64,000 bases of DNA from Albugo candida (Eukaryota > Oomycota > Peronosporomycetes > Albuginales), in contig JBDOQK010000044.1 of NCBI GenBank assembly GCA_040437565.1, forward strand, positions 124,001-188,000, given 5' to 3'. Below are positions 59,766 through 64,000 of this stretch, piece after piece. The notes beneath the pieces are model-generated. The model did no database searches and was not told the origin of the DNA. It worked only from the letters and a program-made list of their open reading frames with translations. A program made the translations under genes and the position numbers. How positions within the stretch are numbered: position 1 is the first letter of the stretch; each line of letters starts with the position of its first letter.

Positions 59766-61994
59766 CAAACCAGTGGGATGTGAACGTATCTGTACATCAT
59801 TGTATTGGATAGTACACATCAGTCTTGTTCATGTCTATTGGACAAAAAACCAATAGCTGTGGGTGGAACGTTCCTCAAGGCTTAGACTATCGAGTGCAAT
59901 GAACTAAGGACCTGAGCGGATCTATTGGAAAACAAGACAAACGTGCAGAATATTGTTACGTAGTGTTACAGGATTATTCCTTCTAGCCCTCCGATATAAG
60001 GCCTCGAGTAGTCTAATCCGGAGACCACTCTCCCAGCGTATAAAAGCAAAGCTTCCTCGAAAACAATTTGACGACGATAAGTATTCTGATGATATAGATA
60101 GAAAATCGGACATGAAGATTCGGATGGAATCAGTCATTAGAGCTTTAACTATTTTATACTTCTCTGAGCTTCTTCCCAACAACATCATTTCTAAAGATAT
60201 GTTTATTGTCAATCTATTGTGCTGACTAATAATAGAATAGTCACATAATGTGGCTATGGAATGTATTTCGAGCAGATTTCTGGTCATTTATTATTGATTT
60301 CAGAAGCTGGCGAGATCTTCATAACAAACTTGGCCGATATGTGTTCAAATCGTAACTTCTAGTGCTAGGGATCATTATTGAATCAGCCATACTACGGTGG
60401 CTAGGTTTGATTACAGACTGAGTAAAGGAGCTAACGATCAATTACAATTTAGGGTCTCTTCAAGAATCGCACAACTGGGTACTTTGGTGAGTACAAGAAA
60501 CCTCAAACATCGAGCAATTCGCTGTAGCCATCATATACACAGAACGCGGCAATCCGCCTTAAGGGTGACATTATGACTATTGCTCTAGAGCGAGAGGCTA
60601 ACTTCTTTTCACATATTTAAAGTATCAGACATTGTACTATGATGTATAAAGCGTAATGGTGTAGGGTGGTACATTGCTTGCAAAGTGGTGACCGAAAAAT
60701 GCAAGTGGTCACATGCTATGGAAATATCTTTTCACAAGTATCAAGTAATAATCGATTGGACTCGTTGATTTTGCGTACCGATCCGTAAGAGAACAGAACA
60801 TCTAAAGCGGTACGAAAGCAGCCTTAGTTCTCTATTAGATACGAAATGTGCACTGCACATTTACAGAAATATATCATGATGTCATTTCTCAATCTAATGA
60901 AATTCTACCACCTATCAGGCGATTGGACAAGATAACTTACTTTACGCGAGGACTGGTAAATCGCCGGTGTACCGCGTATCACAAACTATAAGGTTTGCGT
61001 TTAAATCGCATCGTGCTTACGGAAACTGTTACCGACCACCGACATATTCTCGTGACCGATCACGTGCAAATTTGAATTAGCATCAGNNNNNNNNNNNNNN
61101 NNNNNNNNNNNNNNNNNNNNNNNNNNNNNNNNNNNNNNNNNNNNNNNNNNNNNNNNNNNNNNNNNNNNNNNNNNNNNNNNNNNNNNAGTACAAGAAACCT
61201 CAAACATCGAGCAATTCGCTGTAGCCATCATATACACAGAACGCGGCAATCCGCCTTAAGGGTGACATTATGACTATTGCTCTAGAGCGAGAGGCTAACT
61301 TCTTTTCACATATTTAAAGTATCAGACATTGTACTATGATGTATAAAGCGTAATGGTGTAGGGTGGTACATTGCTTGCAAAGTGGTGACCGAAAAATGCA
61401 AGTGGTCACATGCTATGGAAATATCTTTTCACAAGTATCAAGTAATAATCGATTGGACTCGTTGATTTTGCGTACCGATCCGTAAGAGAACAGAACATCT
61501 AAAGCGGTACGAAAGCAGCCTTAGTTCTCTATTAGATACGAAATGTGCACTGCACATTTACAGAAATATATCATGATGTCATTTCTCAATCTAATGAAAT
61601 TCTACCACCTATCAGGCGATTGGACAAGATAACTTACTTTACGCGAGGACTGGTAAATCGCCGGTGTACCGCGTATCACAAACTACAAGGTTTGCGTTTA
61701 AATCGCATCGTGCTTACGGAAACTGTTACCGACCACCGACATATTCTCGTGACCGATCACGTGCAAATTTGAATTAGCATCAGCATTAGGAAGAACCATA
61801 ACCGCGTATTCATGAAAGCTGATGAACATTGACTCAGGATTTACCAGACACCATCGTTCCACATCATCTTCAGCTTTTTCGTCGAAGAAATGTCGCTACT
61901 GTAAAAACTCGGTCATGTCATCGCGGGGTGTTACAAGCTGAACAATAAGGAAAAGCACTCTCAAAACTATCGATGTAAACAATCGTCTGCAAGG
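59766..61994. other. Gene-poor region with gap 9 (597-bp duplicated flanks)
   Basis: Ns fill 61087-61186; 60490-61086 recurs as 61187-61783, with at least one base differing (ACTATAAGG near 60988, ACTACAAGG near 61685). A 90-codon open frame at 59953-60225 lacks an ATG near its start and is not called. Nothing else was recognised. Confidence 0.5.
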
Positions 61995-62411
61995 GTGCCT
62001 AACTCGTTACCCTTTCTTTCGTGTTCGCTAGAAGAAGTGGAAATTGTCGAAATGGAAGAGATTTTAAAAACAACTATTAACCTTGCTCACCCAGAAAATA
62101 AAACTGCTCGTGAACAAGGAACCTTTGAAGATTCACCTGTCACTATAATGTTTAACAGTGGTGTAAGCTGTGATGTTGTTCGTCCAGGCTTGGTGAAGAA
62201 CATGACACAATCTGGTGTCTCTCAAGTCACAGGCTTAAATGCATATTTAAATAAGGCTCGCTCCATAAAAAAAGGCGTTGCGATCACCCTATTGAATCAA
62301 TATCGATTTCACAATTTACAAGTTATGGAATGGTCATTGGGACCTGCCCATAATGTCATCTTGGGAAAATCATTGTTTACCAATTCTCAACCTCAACATG
62401 ATTGGCGCTCT
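61995..62411 (+). mobile_element. Ty3/gypsy-like protease fossil
   Basis: The reading contains a retropepsin-like order: a TIMFNSGVSCDVVRPGL stretch comparable to the D-S-G-A active-site region, then VILGKSLFTN followed by a HDW ending comparable to the ILG..WL..NP.IDW end of Ty3/gypsy proteases. It runs into a 100-N gap (62412-62511) whose flanks do not overlap. The element is broken and incomplete as seen; LTRs are not identified. Age appears considerable. Confidence 0.55.
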
Positions 62412-64000
62412 NNNNNNNNNNNNNNNNNNNNNNNNNNNNNNNNNNNNNNNNNNNNNNNNNNNNNNNNNNNNNNNNNNNNNNNNNNNNNNNNNNNNNNNNN
62501 NNNNNNNNNNNTGATAACAATTTCACATTTGCAAGAAAAAGAAAGAGGCAGTGTTTTTTAGAGAAAGAATCCGCTTCAAAGATCCAGGAACTTATAATGG
62601 CATTTTGCATTCACTGTTACTGTCAGTTTTTAGAAACGGCTGAACTTCACGGATAAATGCTGATTCAGCTTGCCAAATCCCTCAACACGATGCTAGACTC
62701 ATATAATTTACAAGATCGCATGCGTAAATTACCGTTCTTTGCTTTGATGCAGCTAGTACGGGATTCATTAGGTCCACGAAAATGTGGGTCAATTTTCCAA
62801 TCATAGCACCCAGCATACCCTACTATATGCAGCTATTTCTCTTTATATCTACCATCATAACAATCTCAACACGGCATTATTTGCTCAGCATGCAAAAAAG
62901 GACAGCAAGATTCGACAAAGATGCACCTACCGTTACATCCATGAAATTCTTGAACAAAATTTTTATTGAGCTTCCTCTAGTCTGGATGCAATCTTCTTAG
63001 AGATGGTAGAGACCACTATCTTTGTCCCTTCTCTACTTGAGCATAATATTTCTATAATCTACTTGAAGAAAAGAAGCGCCATAAGAGAAGTTTTGTCCAC
63101 GACGATTGCGCTACTGGATAGAATACTGATTCTATGCAAATAAAACAATTAGCGGAGTTGTGTACTATGATAATCCACAAAGCAGCGAATGTGATGCTCT
63201 TTAGATTCATATGCTGCGTCTTTCAATGAAGTGTGGAAGCACCTTGCGCAGAATTCTTAAATCTTCGGTTTTTATCTTTACTTAGCCCGAACACTGCGTC
63301 TAATTTTTGTTTACAACGAGTGTTGTGAGCTACGACCTACATAGCTTTATGATCGAGAAATGTGGATTACAAATCATGGGTCTAATCGTCGGAATACGAA
63401 AGCATTGCCTGGATAGACCACGATTGAAACGTATAGAGAATTGGCGAGATTTTAAGAAAACGTCATTTGCCAAGTCCTTAGTGCAGCGTTTAAGCACTAA
63501 CTCAGCGCGTACAAAGAAGAACATGAAATTTTCAAAGTTGCAAGCCTCATTCGTATCACATGGAATATGATCTCAAATCCATACAATACGATAAGACGAA
63601 TGGTGTCTTTTTGAGATTCAAAGCTGTTGCTAGAATATAATCAAACAGCTCGATCGAAAATACTGTTGAGTTTCGAGTTTCGTGCCGAGATGTGGTAGCT
63701 TCAGTGACCCTAAGGTATACATTAGGGTAGCAAACGCTTCTTGTTCCGATTAGGTTTGAGTAATCCCGTACAGGAGTTTTTTTGCAGGCAAGTCATGTTA
63801 TAGTCCTTTCATAAGTAAAGTGCTATAAAATATGTATGTGTACAAACATGACCAGATGCTCATCTTCAAAGTCATGCGGTGCACTCGATCAGAGCGAATA
63901 CAGTATTTTGGCACGTATCTATAAGTAGTTCGCATATCTCGGTACGTGATTATTATTGATTCCGCAATTCCATCAATTGTTTGCATGATCACAAGTTACC
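62412..64000. other. Gap 10 and unassigned right end
   Basis: After the Ns, coding-like but unrecognised short frames continue to about 63000 and may be downstream parts of the gypsy fossil. An 87-codon open frame at 63307-63570 has no ATG near its start and no motif. The last 430 bases hold nothing recognised. Confidence 0.35.

Noticed and set aside
59953-60225. Small secreted effector ORF
   Set aside because: The frame starts at TTG, the first in-frame ATG is late, and no secretion signal or RxLR-type motif is convincing.
60975-61015. T-arm-like sequence GGTTTGCGTTTAAATCGC suggesting a tRNA
   Set aside because: No matching D-arm or acceptor stem at the right distance; also duplicated only through gap 9.

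Overview
This is nuclear DNA of a compact eukaryote, most likely an oomycete. I infer this from the introns (about 49-62 bp, GT..AG, few per gene), close spacing of genes, a 9.5 kb VPS13 coding exon, a bZIP factor with an oomycete-style long C-terminal half, and Ty1/copia and Ty3/gypsy remnants. A white-rust (Albugo-like) genome would fit, but that is an inference from style only.

Layout. 1-740 is a Ty1/copia fossil. 741-8.6 kb is sparse, with a Nudix hydrolase and a heat-shock-factor-type regulator. 8.6-42.4 kb is the gene-dense core: a ubiquitin-like/eL41 fusion, a P4-ATPase lipid flippase, a secreted Cys-rich protein with GPI-anchor features, an Arb2-AGC kinase fusion, mitochondrial uL11, a polytopic membrane protein with FIT-like motifs, a bZIP factor, actin, a PX-RING protein with an in-frame downstream ORF, an ABHD/YheT-type hydrolase, a four-RGS-domain protein, PDCD5, VPS13 with a C-terminal PDZ, and a low-complexity protein. 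42.4-55.2 kb is repeat-rich and gene-poor: a degraded element present in inverted copies, two tRNA-derived SINE-like copies, a LINE-like remnant, and a TA-flanked inverted-repeat element. METAP2 (55.2-56.7 kb) starts 68 bp after that last element. From 56.7 kb to the end I see no secure gene, only repeats, hairpins and a Ty3/gypsy protease fossil.

Assembly. There are ten N runs, each exactly 100 bases. Seven have the same sequence on both sides (1201, 195, 161, 421, 163, 17 and 597 bp), so they look like unmerged contig overlaps rather than missing or duplicated DNA. This splits the P4-ATPase and the hydrolase artificially. One contig end also carries a foldback of itself.

How the genes relate. 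Most are housekeeping genes without operon logic. Loose themes are membrane lipid handling (P4-ATPase, VPS13, FIT-like protein, ABHD hydrolase, PX-RING protein), signalling (AGC kinase, RGS array) and translation or protein maturation (eL41, uL11m, METAP2). The most unusual gene is the 98-codon ORF encoding a divergent ubiquitin-like domain joined at a Gly-Gly to a complete 25-residue ribosomal protein eL41. The Arb2-AGC kinase fusion comes next.
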